A stretch of DNA of 64,000 bases from Myroides odoratimimus (GTDB taxonomy: Bacteria > Bacteroidota > Bacteroidia > Flavobacteriales > Flavobacteriaceae). Shown here piece after piece: positions 8,062-16,870 of this stretch (position 1 is the first letter of the stretch; each line of letters opens with the position of its first letter). The stretch lies in NCBI RefSeq assembly GCF_001485415.1, contig NZ_BCMQ01000004.1, forward strand, positions 228,755-292,754, read 5' to 3'. The position numbers and the translations under genes were made by a program. The notes below the pieces were generated by a model. The model made no database searches. It saw nothing but the letters and a program-made list of their open reading frames with translations, and was not told the origin of the DNA.

Positions 8062-8224
8062 GATCTGAGCTTTTGATTCGATTATTGTTGTTTTTTGACA
8101 ATTCAAAAATCGGTAAAAAAATGATAGATAGGATATTAAATTTTAAAAAGGAATGAAAACTTAATATAGATAGACCTTTTTATTCAATAATAAATATTGT
8201 TTAAAATAATTCTAAATAATATAG

Positions 8225-8253
8225 TTGTATTAAAAGTAGTTTTTTTATTTTTG
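8225..8253 (+). promoter_or_regulatory. Bacteroidota-type promoter of the lipocalin gene
   Basis: TTG at 8225-8227, an 18-base spacer and TATTTTTG at 8246-8253 match the -33/-7 consensus. The start codon is 23 bases downstream. Confidence 0.6.
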
Positions 8254-8276
8254 ATAAAACTCAAAATGTACTAATT

Positions 8277-8831
8277 ATGAATTACTTTATCCGTTTCAGT
8301 TTATTATTCTTTTGTGCAACCTTCTTAATATCGTGTAATAATAGTGATATTCCAGAGAAAGCTATGCCAGTTACTAATTTTGATGTTGACCGTTATTTGG
8401 GAACGTGGTATGAGATAGCGCGTTTTGACTTTCGATTTGAAAAAGATTTGAATAATACTTCAGCTCAGTACAGTCTAGATAAAGATGGGAATGTAGAGGT
8501 TCTTAATAGTGGATATAATTACGTAGGGAAGGAGTGGTCTGTAGCAAAAGGAGTAGCAAAGTTTAGAAAAGATAAAGGAACAGCAGCTTTAAAAGTTAGT
8601 TTCTTTGGGCCTTTCTATTCTGGTTATAATGTCATTGCTTTAGATGAAGATTATCGATATGCTTTAATAGCAGGGAAGAATCTTGATTATTTATGGATTC
8701 TATCTAGAGAAAAAACTTTGCCTGAAGATGTGAAAGTAAAGTATTTAGAAATTGCTAAAGAAGTTGGATATGATACTAGCAAGCTTATATGGGTAGAGCA
8801 TGATAAGAACAATAATCCCTATTTAAAATAA
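8277..8831 (+). CDS. blc: Bacterial lipocalin (Blc-like outer-membrane lipoprotein)
   Basis: 184 residues. A lipoprotein signal (FLISC, Cys20) is followed by the lipocalin fold. The first signature VDRYLGTWYEIARFDFRFEK carries the GxW motif, VAKGVAKFRKDKGTAALKVSFFGPFYSGY is typical of Blc, and DYRYALIAGKNLDYLWILSRE is the second signature with the conserved Arg near the end. Blc proteins bind lysophospholipids or fatty acids on the outer membrane and are often induced at stationary phase or by envelope stress. Length and motifs agree well with the family. Single gene with a good promoter. Confidence 0.92.
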   Translation: MNYFIRFSLLFFCATFLISCNNSDIPEKAMPVTNFDVDRYLGTWYEIARFDFRFEKDLNNTSAQYSLDKDGNVEVLNSGYNYVGKEWSVAKGVAKFRKDKGTAALKVSFFGPFYSGYNVIALDEDYRYALIAGKNLDYLWILSREKTLPEDVKVKYLEIAKEVGYDTSKLIWVEHDKNNNPYLK

Positions 8832-9011
8832 TAAGAAGAGTATTCTCTAAAGAGACTTTATAGATATAGCTTAGGAATATGTAAGTTACGTTTATTATTA
8901 ACACAGTTGTGATTATCTAACCATTATTTACTGTAGGATATGTTTTTTTAAATATATATCGTTATATTACAAGTAGGGTACAAATGATAATGTAATAAAA
9001 CGTTTAAATCT

Positions 9012-9701
9012 ATGACTATATATAGTTATCACTTAGTGAAAGTATCTTTATGGATGAGACTAAAATTGCTATTTAATTCACATAGATTAAAGAGACAAAA
9101 GGGTTTATTACACATAGAAGTAATGTCTAGCATGGTGTTAGGTTCTCCTATTTTTTCCCTATCCAGATTAAAATTTAGGCATGTAGTTATATTTGCCCAA
9201 TGGGAAGATGAGTGTGTATTAGATTATTTTTTAATCCATAATAAGGTTGGTAGAACACTTGCAAAAGGAGAGTATTTCAAGTTAAAATTAATTAGACAAT
9301 GGGGCAATGTCTCAGGGTTTGTACCAGAGGAGCTAGAGAGTATTAGTGAAGACCAATCTGCTTCAGTTGTAGCAGTTACAGTGGCTAGGATGAAGTTCTT
9401 ACAAATACCAAGGTTTATTAAATGGGGAAGACCAGTAGAGATGTTGGTACGGGATCACCCAGGAGTACTATTTGCTACAGCATCTATTGGTTTTCCACAT
9501 ACAGTCTCTACTTTCTCTCTATGGAATACACAGAAAGATATGTTAGACATGGTCAAGGGACATGGCAAAGTAGATGAACCTAACCGTCATATAGATGCGA
9601 TGAAAGAAAGAGAGCGAAAGGACTTTCATTATGAGTTTACGACTCTTAGGTTTAGTGTTATTTCAGCATCTGAGAAGTGGGGTAGTAAGGTTAAAGAATA
9701 A
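9012..9701 (+). CDS. CrtA (spheroidene monooxygenase)-like domain protein
   Basis: 229 residues. The C-terminal half follows the pattern of spheroidene-monooxygenase-like proteins: HPGVLFATASIGFPHTVSTF then SLWNTQKDMLDMV, a short helix with PNRHIDAMKERERKDFHYEF and a final strand RFSVISASEKWG. These proteins are dimeric alpha/beta-barrel relatives, and most non-photosynthetic members have unknown function. No carotenoid genes are in view, so a role in carotenoid oxidation should not be assumed. The N-terminus MTIYSYHLVKVSLWMRLKLLF is the first barrel strand. It ends 11 bases inside the convergent CPBP gene. Confidence 0.55.
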   Translation: MTIYSYHLVKVSLWMRLKLLFNSHRLKRQKGLLHIEVMSSMVLGSPIFSLSRLKFRHVVIFAQWEDECVLDYFLIHNKVGRTLAKGEYFKLKLIRQWGNVSGFVPEELESISEDQSASVVAVTVARMKFLQIPRFIKWGRPVEMLVRDHPGVLFATASIGFPHTVSTFSLWNTQKDMLDMVKGHGKVDEPNRHIDAMKERERKDFHYEFTTLRFSVISASEKWGSKVKE

Positions 9702-10374
9702 AGGAGATATAAAAGCACTGTACAGCTACATGGATATAGTTCAAGAATATATGGATTATAGTACAATATAAGATGTTACGATTAGTAATCTTAGAGATAT
9801 ACCCAAAGAAAAGGGACACAACGAATACTTGTACAAAAGCTAGTATGGCATTAGGTAACAGCATAATATAAAAGAAGCCTAAGTGTGCAATAGTCATTAG
9901 TACAGCCGTGATGATGTTACCTGGACTGATACTTTTAGTAGAAGGTTTGATGTATTTATCAATGTAGTTTTGGATTAGCCCTCTGTATAAAACCTCTTCT
10001 CCTAAAGCTTTTATTGGAAAACATATCAGGATAAAGAACCAAATCTGATCTAAGTATTCATGATGTATATCTGATGAATCTGATAAGAATATCTGTAGAC
10101 TATTAACTACTAAAAAAATAACAGCAAACAGACTAGTGTATTTGATTAGGTTTTTCTTAGACTTGCTGTCTATGTTTAGTTTTAAAGAAACGCGAATAGG
10201 TAATGTATGTTTCTTGATAAAAAGGATACTTAGAATAATTAAAGGAACAGAGGCTAGTACTGATTGATACTCTGTATTGTCAATAAAGCTTAAAGACAAA
10301 TAGGTAGCTGTAATAACAGTATATAATAAAAAATATAATAGAATCGGATAGATAAGTTTATTCTGTATCTTCAT
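9691..10374 (-). CDS. CPBP-family intramembrane glutamic protease
   Basis: 227 residues with about six to seven hydrophobic segments. The CPBP (Abi/Rce1) signature is complete: EEVLYRG with Glu126, Glu127 and Arg131, a first catalytic-type His in MTIAHLGFFY and a second in TIIHIFLNY. Family members include the CAAX prenyl protease Rce1, bacteriocin-immunity proteins and others without known substrates. It is an inner-membrane enzyme. The 3' end overlaps the convergent gene by 11 bases. Nothing nearby identifies a substrate. Confidence 0.88.
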   Translation of the reverse strand: MKIQNKLIYPILLYFLLYTVITATYLSLSFIDNTEYQSVLASVPLIILSILFIKKHTLPIRVSLKLNIDSKSKKNLIKYTSLFAVIFLVVNSLQIFLSDSSDIHHEYLDQIWFFILICFPIKALGEEVLYRGLIQNYIDKYIKPSTKSISPGNIITAVLMTIAHLGFFYIMLLPNAILAFVQVFVVSLFFGYISKITNRNILYCTIIHIFLNYIHVAVQCFYISFIL

Positions 10375-10477
10375 AATAATTGTTTAGTTAGTAGTGTTTT
10401 TCATTATCTTTACTAAGATAGAGATAGTTTTTTCTGTAAAGTAATGTAAAAGAAAGAATTGTATAGTGTTTTTTAAT

Positions 10478-10582
10478 ATGAGAGTTTGTTTTTTATTTTT
10501 CTGTCTATTATTTAGTAGTATAGATAGCTTTGGACAATATAGTACTAATGATCAATTAACGATGAATGGACAAATCGTATAA
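10478..10582 (+). pseudogene. Signal-peptide stub, probable remnant of a secreted protein gene
   Basis: A 34-codon ORF starting MRVCFLFFCLLFSSIDSFGQ is a good Sec signal peptide with a typical ..FGQ cleavage site, followed by only 14 residues before TAA. A signal peptide that leads to almost nothing suggests that the rest of the gene was deleted or is out of frame. The next gene starts 26 bases downstream. It could alternatively be a genuine tiny secreted peptide. Confidence 0.35.
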
Positions 10583-10608
10583 AATATTATACAATAAATA
10601 GGTTCAAA

Positions 10609-11229
10609 ATGAATTATACTTATCTTTTATATGGTGTAGTAGTATGGTTGGTTATAAGTGTCGTGATTAGAACGATAAGTAGGACCTCTAATAAGGTAGT
10701 AGCCCCATCCATTAAACCTTCTCCCTTTGGAATCGAGTTAATAGAGAATGGTTTTCTTCAATATGCAAATCCTGAGTTAATCAATTCCTTGGAGTTAGAT
10801 ATTATCGAGTCATTCTATATTCACGATGATGAGACCTATAAGTTCGCTCATATTGATGCAGAGGAAATGGCAGAGTTTAACTTTGATTTCTTTCTTCCTC
10901 AATTAAATGCAATACTTGGAAAAAGGGCTTTTGAACTAGAGGTAAAAGTAGCAGATGATTATGAATATACTCATGATATTATTATTAACGATAAAAGAAT
11001 TAACTTATATACACAGTATGATTTAGATAATGACTTGATCTGGGATACTTCAGTAAGAAATTTCTTTAAGGAAGTAAATGCTATACTAAAGTTTAACTTT
11101 ATAAAAGAGAGATTTTACTTGATATCAGGAGGACACGACTTATCAACGTTGTTACTGACGGATAAAGAGTTTCTAATTATTATGGAATACTTTAAAGATA
11201 ATCCTAATGAAATTCCTTATAGACCATAA
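10609..11229 (+). CDS. Membrane-anchored protein of unknown function
   Basis: 206 residues. One N-terminal hydrophobic helix (about residues 4-22) is followed by a soluble, acidic domain with no motif I recognise. The domain has mixed alpha/beta character (IELIENGFLQYANPELINSL and FNFIKERFYLISGGHDL). There is no lipobox and no cleavage site, so it is probably anchored in the inner membrane. The next gene begins 20 bases downstream, also unknown, and the two form a likely two-gene unit. An immunity-type or stress-adaptor role would be pure guesswork. Confidence 0.65.
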   Translation: MNYTYLLYGVVVWLVISVVIRTISRTSNKVVAPSIKPSPFGIELIENGFLQYANPELINSLELDIIESFYIHDDETYKFAHIDAEEMAEFNFDFFLPQLNAILGKRAFELEVKVADDYEYTHDIIINDKRINLYTQYDLDNDLIWDTSVRNFFKEVNAILKFNFIKERFYLISGGHDLSTLLLTDKEFLIIMEYFKDNPNEIPYRP

Positions 11230-11249
11230 TAGAATAAAAACTACTTATT

Positions 11250-11855
11250 ATGAAAGTAAGAGAGTTACATATTGATTCAGAAGTAAAAGTATTTGTTGTA
11301 GTTAATAAAGACAATGAAGATGTGCTTGAGTGGGAGGTTGAAGCTACTCAATATGCTGTATTACCAGATGAAGAAGGGAATTTTTTTGTCAAAGGATTAG
11401 AGATTTCGAATAGTGGTATAGCTGAAGTATATGTAGGAATGATACTTCCTGAACGAATAAGTGAAATAGCCCTTAAAAATAATGTATTAGGTCAATTGAC
11501 AGTATTAGAATGTATTGAGACGAGTAGTAGTCAGTATCTTCCTTCGGTAGCTAGTGAGTGCTATGGAGATTATGAGTTGTATTATGTTAGATCAAATCCA
11601 AAAATAGGAATAGAGGTATTAGAAGAAGGTCTTAAGCAATCTGATAATTATGGAGCTATTGCTGAAGATTTAGGATATATTTATCGAGATGAACAATGTA
11701 TTCATGAAGCTATAGAAGCTTTTAAGATTAGCGAGGAGATAGGAGTGTCCTCTTGCTATATTTATAAAGAGTTAGCGGATTTATATGACGTGCTTGGTAA
11801 TACTCCAATGAAAGAAGAGTATAACCTTAAGTATATTGAAAATGGAGGTCTATAG
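11250..11855 (+). CDS. Cytoplasmic protein of unknown function with a TPR-like C-terminus
   Basis: 201 residues, no signal or membrane segment, strongly acidic. The first 95 residues look like a beta-rich domain (ELHIDSEVKVFVVV ... EVYVGMILPE). The last 90 contain two helical repeats of TPR type (AIAEDLGYIYRDEQCIHEAI and SSCYIYKELADLYDVLGNT). It is cotranscribed with the membrane-anchored unknown 20 bases upstream, and the pair may form a complex. I do not recognise the N-terminal family. Confidence 0.65.
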   Translation: MKVRELHIDSEVKVFVVVNKDNEDVLEWEVEATQYAVLPDEEGNFFVKGLEISNSGIAEVYVGMILPERISEIALKNNVLGQLTVLECIETSSSQYLPSVASECYGDYELYYVRSNPKIGIEVLEEGLKQSDNYGAIAEDLGYIYRDEQCIHEAIEAFKISEEIGVSSCYIYKELADLYDVLGNTPMKEEYNLKYIENGGL

Positions 11856-11858
11856 TAT

Positions 11859-12407
11859 CTACCTCAACGCTATCCACATACTCATATTATCATAGTACCT
11901 ATCATTGTCCTTAATAAAGTTAGGTATAATACTTAATTCTTTAAACCCTTGTTTTCGGTATAATGCTATTCCTGCCATATTCTCCGTATATACCTCTAAT
12001 GTGAGTATCTCAAGTGTATTATTTCTTTTAGCCCATTCTACAGCACTACTTAATAATGCTGTTCCTAATCCTGTGTTTCTCCATTCTAGTAATATTCCCA
12101 TTCCTAATACAGCCGTATGCTGTAGTGTCTTTCTATGCTGCCCTGTAAGATCTAAATTTCCTATTAGTTGCCCATTGTGTTCTGCCACTAACATTATAGA
12201 ATTATCAGTACTATTTAGTTTCTCAATCCAAGCTTCTATTTCTGCTACAGTCTTATTAAAATCACTACTAGTAATAGGAATATACTCTGAGGTGTCTAAG
12301 TATTGTTTGATAAGATCTAATAATGCACTAGCATCATTTGAGCTTGCAAGGCGAATAGTTACTTGTTTATTGTTCTTTAAAGAAGTCGTTATAGGGGTAA
12401 ATAGCAT
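11859..12407 (-). CDS. GNAT-family N-acetyltransferase
   Basis: About 182 residues from the Met at 12407. An upstream Met at 12461 in the same frame would add 18 poorly conserved residues and run close to the gene remnant junction. The GNAT fold is clear: strand 1 VTIRLASSNDASALLDL, beta4 MLVAEHNGQLIGNLDL, the acetyl-CoA pyrophosphate loop region LLEWRNTGLGTALLSSAVEW (usually R/Q-x-x-G-x-G/A; here R-N-T-G-L-G) and LEVYTENMAGIALYRKQGFKE. The family acetylates small amines or protein N-termini in the cytoplasm; the substrate is unknown. It is convergent with the preceding gene, with only three bases between stops. Confidence 0.85.
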   Translation of the reverse strand: MLFTPITTSLKNNKQVTIRLASSNDASALLDLIKQYLDTSEYIPITSSDFNKTVAEIEAWIEKLNSTDNSIMLVAEHNGQLIGNLDLTGQHRKTLQHTAVLGMGILLEWRNTGLGTALLSSAVEWAKRNNTLEILTLEVYTENMAGIALYRKQGFKELSIIPNFIKDNDRYYDNMSMWIALR

Positions 12408-12474
12408 ACTTAAGTCAGTTAGAATAGAGGTGACAATATAGGAATAAGTAGAATAAGACACAACGTTAAGATAT

Positions 12475-12744
12475 TCTAATGGAGCAAAATTAATCGAACG
12501 CGGAGCATTGTTTAATGTGCTTCAGAGTAGGCAGAAGCTATTAGTCGGAGTAGATGTCTATGAGCAAGAGCCTATCTATGATACTAATTATGAGTTACTA
12601 CATTTTGATAATGTTGTATGCACACCTCATATAGGGTATGTGGAAGAGTCTAGTTATGAATTATATTTCGGAACAGCTTTCGAGAATGTGGTCAGTTATA
12701 TTAAGGGTACACCACTTTATATTGCTAATCCAGAAGTCTTGTAA
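12475..12744 (+). pseudogene. 3' fragment of a D-2-hydroxyacid dehydrogenase gene
   Basis: The reading frame from 12475 gives SNGAKLIERGALFNVLQ, GVDVYEQEPI, VVCTPHIGYVEESSYELYFG and ends NPEVL. This is the C-terminal NAD-domain tail of a phosphoglycerate-dehydrogenase-like enzyme: the conserved TPH with the catalytic His is present, while the nucleotide-binding GxGxxG motif and the whole catalytic domain are missing. Upstream the frame runs straight into the 5' region of the divergent GNAT gene. This is a 5' truncation by deletion or rearrangement. Any product would be inactive. Confidence 0.8.
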
Positions 12745-12750
12745 ATAAAA

Positions 12751-12782
12751 AAAACGGATACCCTTATAAGGTATCCGTTTTT
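12751..12782. terminator. Bidirectional-type terminator between the gene remnant and pstB
   Basis: A 12-bp perfect stem (AAAACGGATACC and complement, loop CTTATAA), with A-run before and T-run after, 6 bases beyond the remnant's stop. Its A/T flanks let it work on either strand. Confidence 0.8.
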
Positions 12783-12846
12783 ACTCTAATAAGTCAGACT
12801 TATTGATGACGAAGTAGGTAAGTGGTCTACTTGGCATTTTTATTTT

Positions 12847-13593
12847 TTATCCGAAAACACCGTTGATATAATTCTTAGTCATTTCGTGTTTAGGATTCTC
12901 AAAGATATCTTGTGTCAAACCGCTTTCTTTTACTTCACCTAGATACATAAAGTAAGTTTGATCAGCGATACGCTGTGCTTGTTGCATATTATGTGTTACA
13001 ATAGCGATTGTATATTTCTCTTTTAAATGAAGAATAAGTTCCTCTATTTTAATTGTACTTACAGGGTCAAGTGCAGAACACGGTTCATCCATTAAGATTA
13101 CTTCCGGACGAAGTGCTACAGCTCTTGCTATACACAGACGTTGTTGTTGTCCTCCTGATAAGCGATGAGCTGGCATCTTTAAATCATCTTTTACTTCATC
13201 CCATAAGAAGGCTTCCGTTAATGCTTTTTCGATTACACTTTTATCATGAGGTAGATTATTAATCTTTAGACCATAAGCAATATTGTCATAGATGCTTTTC
13301 GGAAAGGGATTCGCTTTTTGGAATACCATCCCGATGCGCTTTCTAATCTCTGTTACAGGTATAGTCTTAGAATAGATATCCATATCTTCTAACTTGATAG
13401 TTCCATTTATTTTAGCATATGGAACTAAGTCGTGCATACGGTTAAAGCTTCTTAGTAAAGTACTCTTACCACAACCAGAAGGTCCGATAAGGGCAGTTAT
13501 TTTATTTTCTTCGAATTCTACACTTACATTTTTTAAAACTTGTTTGCTTCCAAAGCTAATATTTAAGTTCTCAGCAGATAATTTAGTTTTCAT
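12847..13593 (-). CDS. pstB: Phosphate ABC transporter ATP-binding protein PstB
   Basis: 248 residues, the family's usual length. Walker A is GPSGCGKST, the ABC signature LSGGQQQR, Walker B VILMDEPCSALDP, and the switch His is in IAIVTHNMQQAQR. RSFNRMHDLVPYAKINGTI is typical of PstB rather than of other ABC ATPases. It powers high-affinity phosphate import at the inner membrane together with PstS, PstC and PstA. It is the last gene of the operon and overlaps pstA by 11 bases. No phoU or phoBR gene follows. Confidence 0.95.
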   Translation of the reverse strand: MKTKLSAENLNISFGSKQVLKNVSVEFEENKITALIGPSGCGKSTLLRSFNRMHDLVPYAKINGTIKLEDMDIYSKTIPVTEIRKRIGMVFQKANPFPKSIYDNIAYGLKINNLPHDKSVIEKALTEAFLWDEVKDDLKMPAHRLSGGQQQRLCIARAVALRPEVILMDEPCSALDPVSTIKIEELILHLKEKYTIAIVTHNMQQAQRIADQTYFMYLGEVKESGLTQDIFENPKHEMTKNYINGVFG

Positions 13594-14440
13594 TTTTTCT
13601 GAATTTATAACGGATATAAAATGCGCTTAAGTTTAATAGGAACACTACGATAATCAACACTAATGCTGTTCCATAAGCGATAGGTCTTACTTCTTCTATT
13701 GACTGATGTTGCGTCGATAGCATATATAAGTGATAAGGCAGAGCCATAAACTCCTGGTTTAGGTATCCATTCGTATCACTGATATAAAACGCAGCTCCTG
13801 TGAATAAGATGGGAGCTGTCTCTCCTGCTGCTCTTGATAGGGTTAATACTACACCTGTTAGAATACCTGGTACTGCAGAAGGAATCACTACATCTTTAAT
13901 AGTCTCAAATTTAGTAGCTCCGACTGCTAGTGCTGCTTCTCTTGTACTATTTGGTATTTGCATTAATGCCTCTTCTGTAGTTGTGATAATATATGGAAGT
14001 GATAATAGTCCTAATGTTAATCCAGCAGCTAGTAAAGAAGTTCCTAGAGATAATGTTTGAACAAATAAGGCTAATCCGAATAGTCCATAGATAATAGAAG
14101 GAACACCTGATAAATTACGTATAGCTGCTCTAATCGTTCTAGTCAGCCAGTTGTTTTCTGCATATTCATTTAAGTAGATCGCACAGAATACACCGAATGG
14201 AATACTGAATAAAGCCGTGATAAGGGTAATAAGCACTGTACCTATAATCGGTGTAAGAATACCTCCTTTAGTCATTCCTTCTTTAGGAATAGTAGAGATA
14301 AACTCCCAAGACAAACTTCCTATTCCCTTTGTCACAATCTCTAGGATGATTACAACAAGGAAAAAGCACACGATAAGAGTAGTTCCTACTAATGTTCCCC
14401 ATTCTACGATAGAGGATAGTTTTAGTTTATTATGCTGCAT
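13583..14440 (-). CDS. pstA: Phosphate ABC transporter permease PstA
   Basis: 285 residues with six transmembrane segments. The cytoplasmic coupling loop EAALAVGATKFETIKDVVIPSAVPGIL is the permease EAA motif, and AGETAPILFTG is highly conserved in PstA. It forms the phosphate channel with PstC. It overlaps pstC by 11 bases upstream and pstB by 11 bases downstream, indicating translational coupling. Confidence 0.95.
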   Translation of the reverse strand: MQHNKLKLSSIVEWGTLVGTTLIVCFFLVVIILEIVTKGIGSLSWEFISTIPKEGMTKGGILTPIIGTVLITLITALFSIPFGVFCAIYLNEYAENNWLTRTIRAAIRNLSGVPSIIYGLFGLALFVQTLSLGTSLLAAGLTLGLLSLPYIITTTEEALMQIPNSTREAALAVGATKFETIKDVVIPSAVPGILTGVVLTLSRAAGETAPILFTGAAFYISDTNGYLNQEFMALPYHLYMLSTQHQSIEEVRPIAYGTALVLIIVVFLLNLSAFYIRYKFRKNEN

Positions 14441-15320
14441 GGTATTTTCTTAATCTATTTATAAAATATTCTCCTACTAGGTTTGCGATAAGTGTCATGA
14501 AGAACAAGACTGTCGCTAGAGCGTATAACCCATAGTAGTGTGTAGTTTGATAAGGAACTTCTCCCATTTCGATAGCGATAGTCGCCGTCATTGTTTTTAC
14601 AGAATCAAAGAATCCAGTAGGTATTAACGCCGCATTACCTGTTGCCATTAGTACAGTCATGGTCTCTCCGATGGCTCTACCTACTCCTAACATGACTGCC
14701 GAGATAATACCTGGAGCTGCTGCGGGAAGGATTACTTTGCGAAGAGTCTGCCATTTAGTAGCGCCTACACCATAGCTTGCTTCTTTATATGTTTTTGGTA
14801 CTGCATGTATAGCATCTTCTGCAATCGTAATAATAGTAGGTAGTGCCATTATCGCTAGTAAGATAGCTCCATTTAGGGCATTAAGACCATTAGGTAAACC
14901 TGCCATATCAGCTAAGCCAGGGCTTACCACTACAATTCCTAAGAAACCAATAACTACTGAAGGAACTGCAGCTAACATTTCTATAGCTGGTTTTAAAATA
15001 TTCTTTAGTCGTGTACCAGCGTATTCAGATATAAATGCAGCTGTACCAATTCCTAGAGGAATAGCGATAAGCATCGCTCCTAAGGTTACTATGGTAGTAC
15101 TTAGTATAAGAGGGAGCATTCCATATACAGGGTTCTTTGCTGTAGGATTCCATTCCATCCCTGTGATAAAATCAAGGGGCTTTACATCCATAAAGAAGGA
15201 AATAGAATTGTATATTAACATGGCTAATATTCCTCCTAATAAACAAAGCACTAAAAGACCAGTCGCTTTAAAGATGTATTTAAAAGTAACATCTAATCCT
15301 ATTCTAACGTTATATTTCAT
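14430..15320 (-). CDS. pstC: Phosphate ABC transporter permease PstC
   Basis: 296 residues, six transmembrane helices. The EAA loop is KEASYGVGATKWQTLRKVIL, and AIGETMTVLMATGN together with VPSVVIGFLG are PstC hallmarks. It pairs with PstA in the phosphate importer. Its start lies one base after the pstS stop, so pstSCAB is a single tightly coupled operon. Confidence 0.95.
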   Translation of the reverse strand: MKYNVRIGLDVTFKYIFKATGLLVLCLLGGILAMLIYNSISFFMDVKPLDFITGMEWNPTAKNPVYGMLPLILSTTIVTLGAMLIAIPLGIGTAAFISEYAGTRLKNILKPAIEMLAAVPSVVIGFLGIVVVSPGLADMAGLPNGLNALNGAILLAIMALPTIITIAEDAIHAVPKTYKEASYGVGATKWQTLRKVILPAAAPGIISAVMLGVGRAIGETMTVLMATGNAALIPTGFFDSVKTMTATIAIEMGEVPYQTTHYYGLYALATVLFFMTLIANLVGEYFINRLRKYHAA

Positions 15321-15321
15321 A

Positions 15322-16185
15322 TTATGGTCGTTCTATTATATAATAACCGTGTTCTTTGATCAGTTGTTTTCCGATCTCACCGTTTTCAAAGTCAATGAAT
15401 GGTTTTACCTTTTCCCACGAATCTTCTAAGATGAACTGATACAGTGGTCTCTGGAAGAAGTATAGACTGTTATTGATTGCATTGGAGTCTATAGGAGAAT
15501 AAGCTTGTGAAGTAGGAGTTTCTTTAATACTCAATATCTTTACAGTAGGATTAGTAGCTGTCTCGTGAGAGATATAACCTGCACCTACATAGCCTATCCC
15601 AGATTTGTCCGTTTTAATACCTTCTAAGATTTGAGCATTTCCTGTCATTTCTTTAGCTGCATTAGAAAACTCTATCTTTAGCTTCTTCTTAATAAAGGAG
15701 TGTGTACCTGAGCTACTCTGACGTCCATAGATATTAATAGGTAAGTCTACAGAAGTAAGTTCTTTCCAATTGGTGATTTCTCCTTTCATTATTTTAGCTA
15801 AAGTTTCAAGATCTATTTCTTCTATAGGTAGATCCTTATGTACTACAAAGGCAGTAGCATCTTCAGCAAATATGACAGTACGAAGCTTTATATTCTTGTT
15901 TTCGAACTGTGCAATCTCTTTGTCTGATAAAGGGCGAGAAGAATTAGCGATGTCAGCTTGACCATTTAGTAAAGAGGTAATACCAATACCAGAACCACCA
16001 CCAGAAATAGCAATACTAAAGTCAGAATCTATTAGAGTGTATTTCTCTGCTAGGTTTACTGCTAAATTTACCTCTGTGTCAGAACCTTTCATCTTGATAG
16101 AATGATCCTTGTCTCCACAGGAAAGTAATAATAAAGAAGAAAAAATAACTAGACTTTTTCTCATAGATAAATAGTGTTTTTTCAT
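15322..16185 (-). CDS. pstS: Phosphate-binding lipoprotein PstS
   Basis: 287 residues. The signal peptide ends in a lipobox (LLLSC) so, unlike the soluble PstS of E. coli, this one is membrane-anchored. Phosphate-binding motifs of the PBP_like_2 family are visible: KGSDTEVNLAVNLAEKY near the N-terminus (replacing the canonical GSST), GGGSGIGITSLLNGQADIANSSR, and GRQSSSGTHSFI. Met8 (16164) is an equally good start for the signal peptide; the upstream Met was kept. First gene of pstSCAB, presumably induced by phosphate limitation. Confidence 0.92.
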   Translation of the reverse strand: MKKHYLSMRKSLVIFSSLLLLSCGDKDHSIKMKGSDTEVNLAVNLAEKYTLIDSDFSIAISGGGSGIGITSLLNGQADIANSSRPLSDKEIAQFENKNIKLRTVIFAEDATAFVVHKDLPIEEIDLETLAKIMKGEITNWKELTSVDLPINIYGRQSSSGTHSFIKKKLKIEFSNAAKEMTGNAQILEGIKTDKSGIGYVGAGYISHETATNPTVKILSIKETPTSQAYSPIDSNAINNSLYFFQRPLYQFILEDSWEKVKPFIDFENGEIGKQLIKEHGYYIIERP

Positions 16186-16870
16186 TGAGACAAAGTACCT
16201 CTGTGATTGTGACCTATAGGTTACTGGTATGTTATCAAAGGGTTAAGGAGGGTTATTTATTAATAATATAACAGATGTGACAAAAAATCAGTTATCTCTT
16301 ATTAATGATAGGGGTAAATATTGAAAGTTAATAATTTTTTAGGGACTTTCTCATTTTGCGCAATGAAATTGCAGTATTGATTAAACTTTTTAATGTTACT
16401 ATAAGGTTAATATTTAAGGAAGGTTAAACATAGGTAAATAGAATCCCACTTTATTCCTTTACAAATCCTACACTATTACTTAAGAAAGCATCTTCAATAA
16501 AATAGAAGTAAAGTTCTAATTCTCTTTCATGACATAAGGTTTATCTATTTACTTAAAATGAGAACCATCTTTAACACAATAATTTACTTTATAAATACAC
16601 TGATTTAATTAGTGAAAATACAACTATTTGTTAAAGTATAATGCTCTATTTGAATGTTATGTTTTTAAAGAGTTTAAAAGAAATAATCCTAAGGTGATAT
16701 TTGATTTATTTAAGTTTATAGGCATTTTACTATTGTTATCTTATTGTTTTAAATAGATTAAGGGATTGTTGTTTTGTAGTAATTACTTAATGTTTATTTA
16801 ATTCTTTACAATGCAAGCTAAAGAATGATTGGCAGTACGTTTAGAACATAAAAACTAAACATTTGTAATT
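16186..16870. other. 685-base divergent intergenic region between pstS and the SusC-like gene
   Basis: AT-rich, without an ORF of convincing quality on either strand. It must hold the promoters of both operons. TACGTTTA at 16836-16843 is a one-mismatch -7 candidate for the SusC gene. I see no clear pair of direct repeats that would define a Pho-box-like operator and no stable hairpin. Its length is unusual for this gene-dense window and suggests regulatory content. Confidence 0.5.

Noticed and set aside
11905..12441. 178-codon plus-strand ORF opposite the GNAT gene
   Set aside because: Shadow of the GNAT coding strand; the minus-strand protein has a complete GNAT fold.
15091..15429. 112-codon plus-strand ORF across the pstC/pstS junction
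   Set aside because: Overlaps two well-supported pst genes and has no homology-like features.
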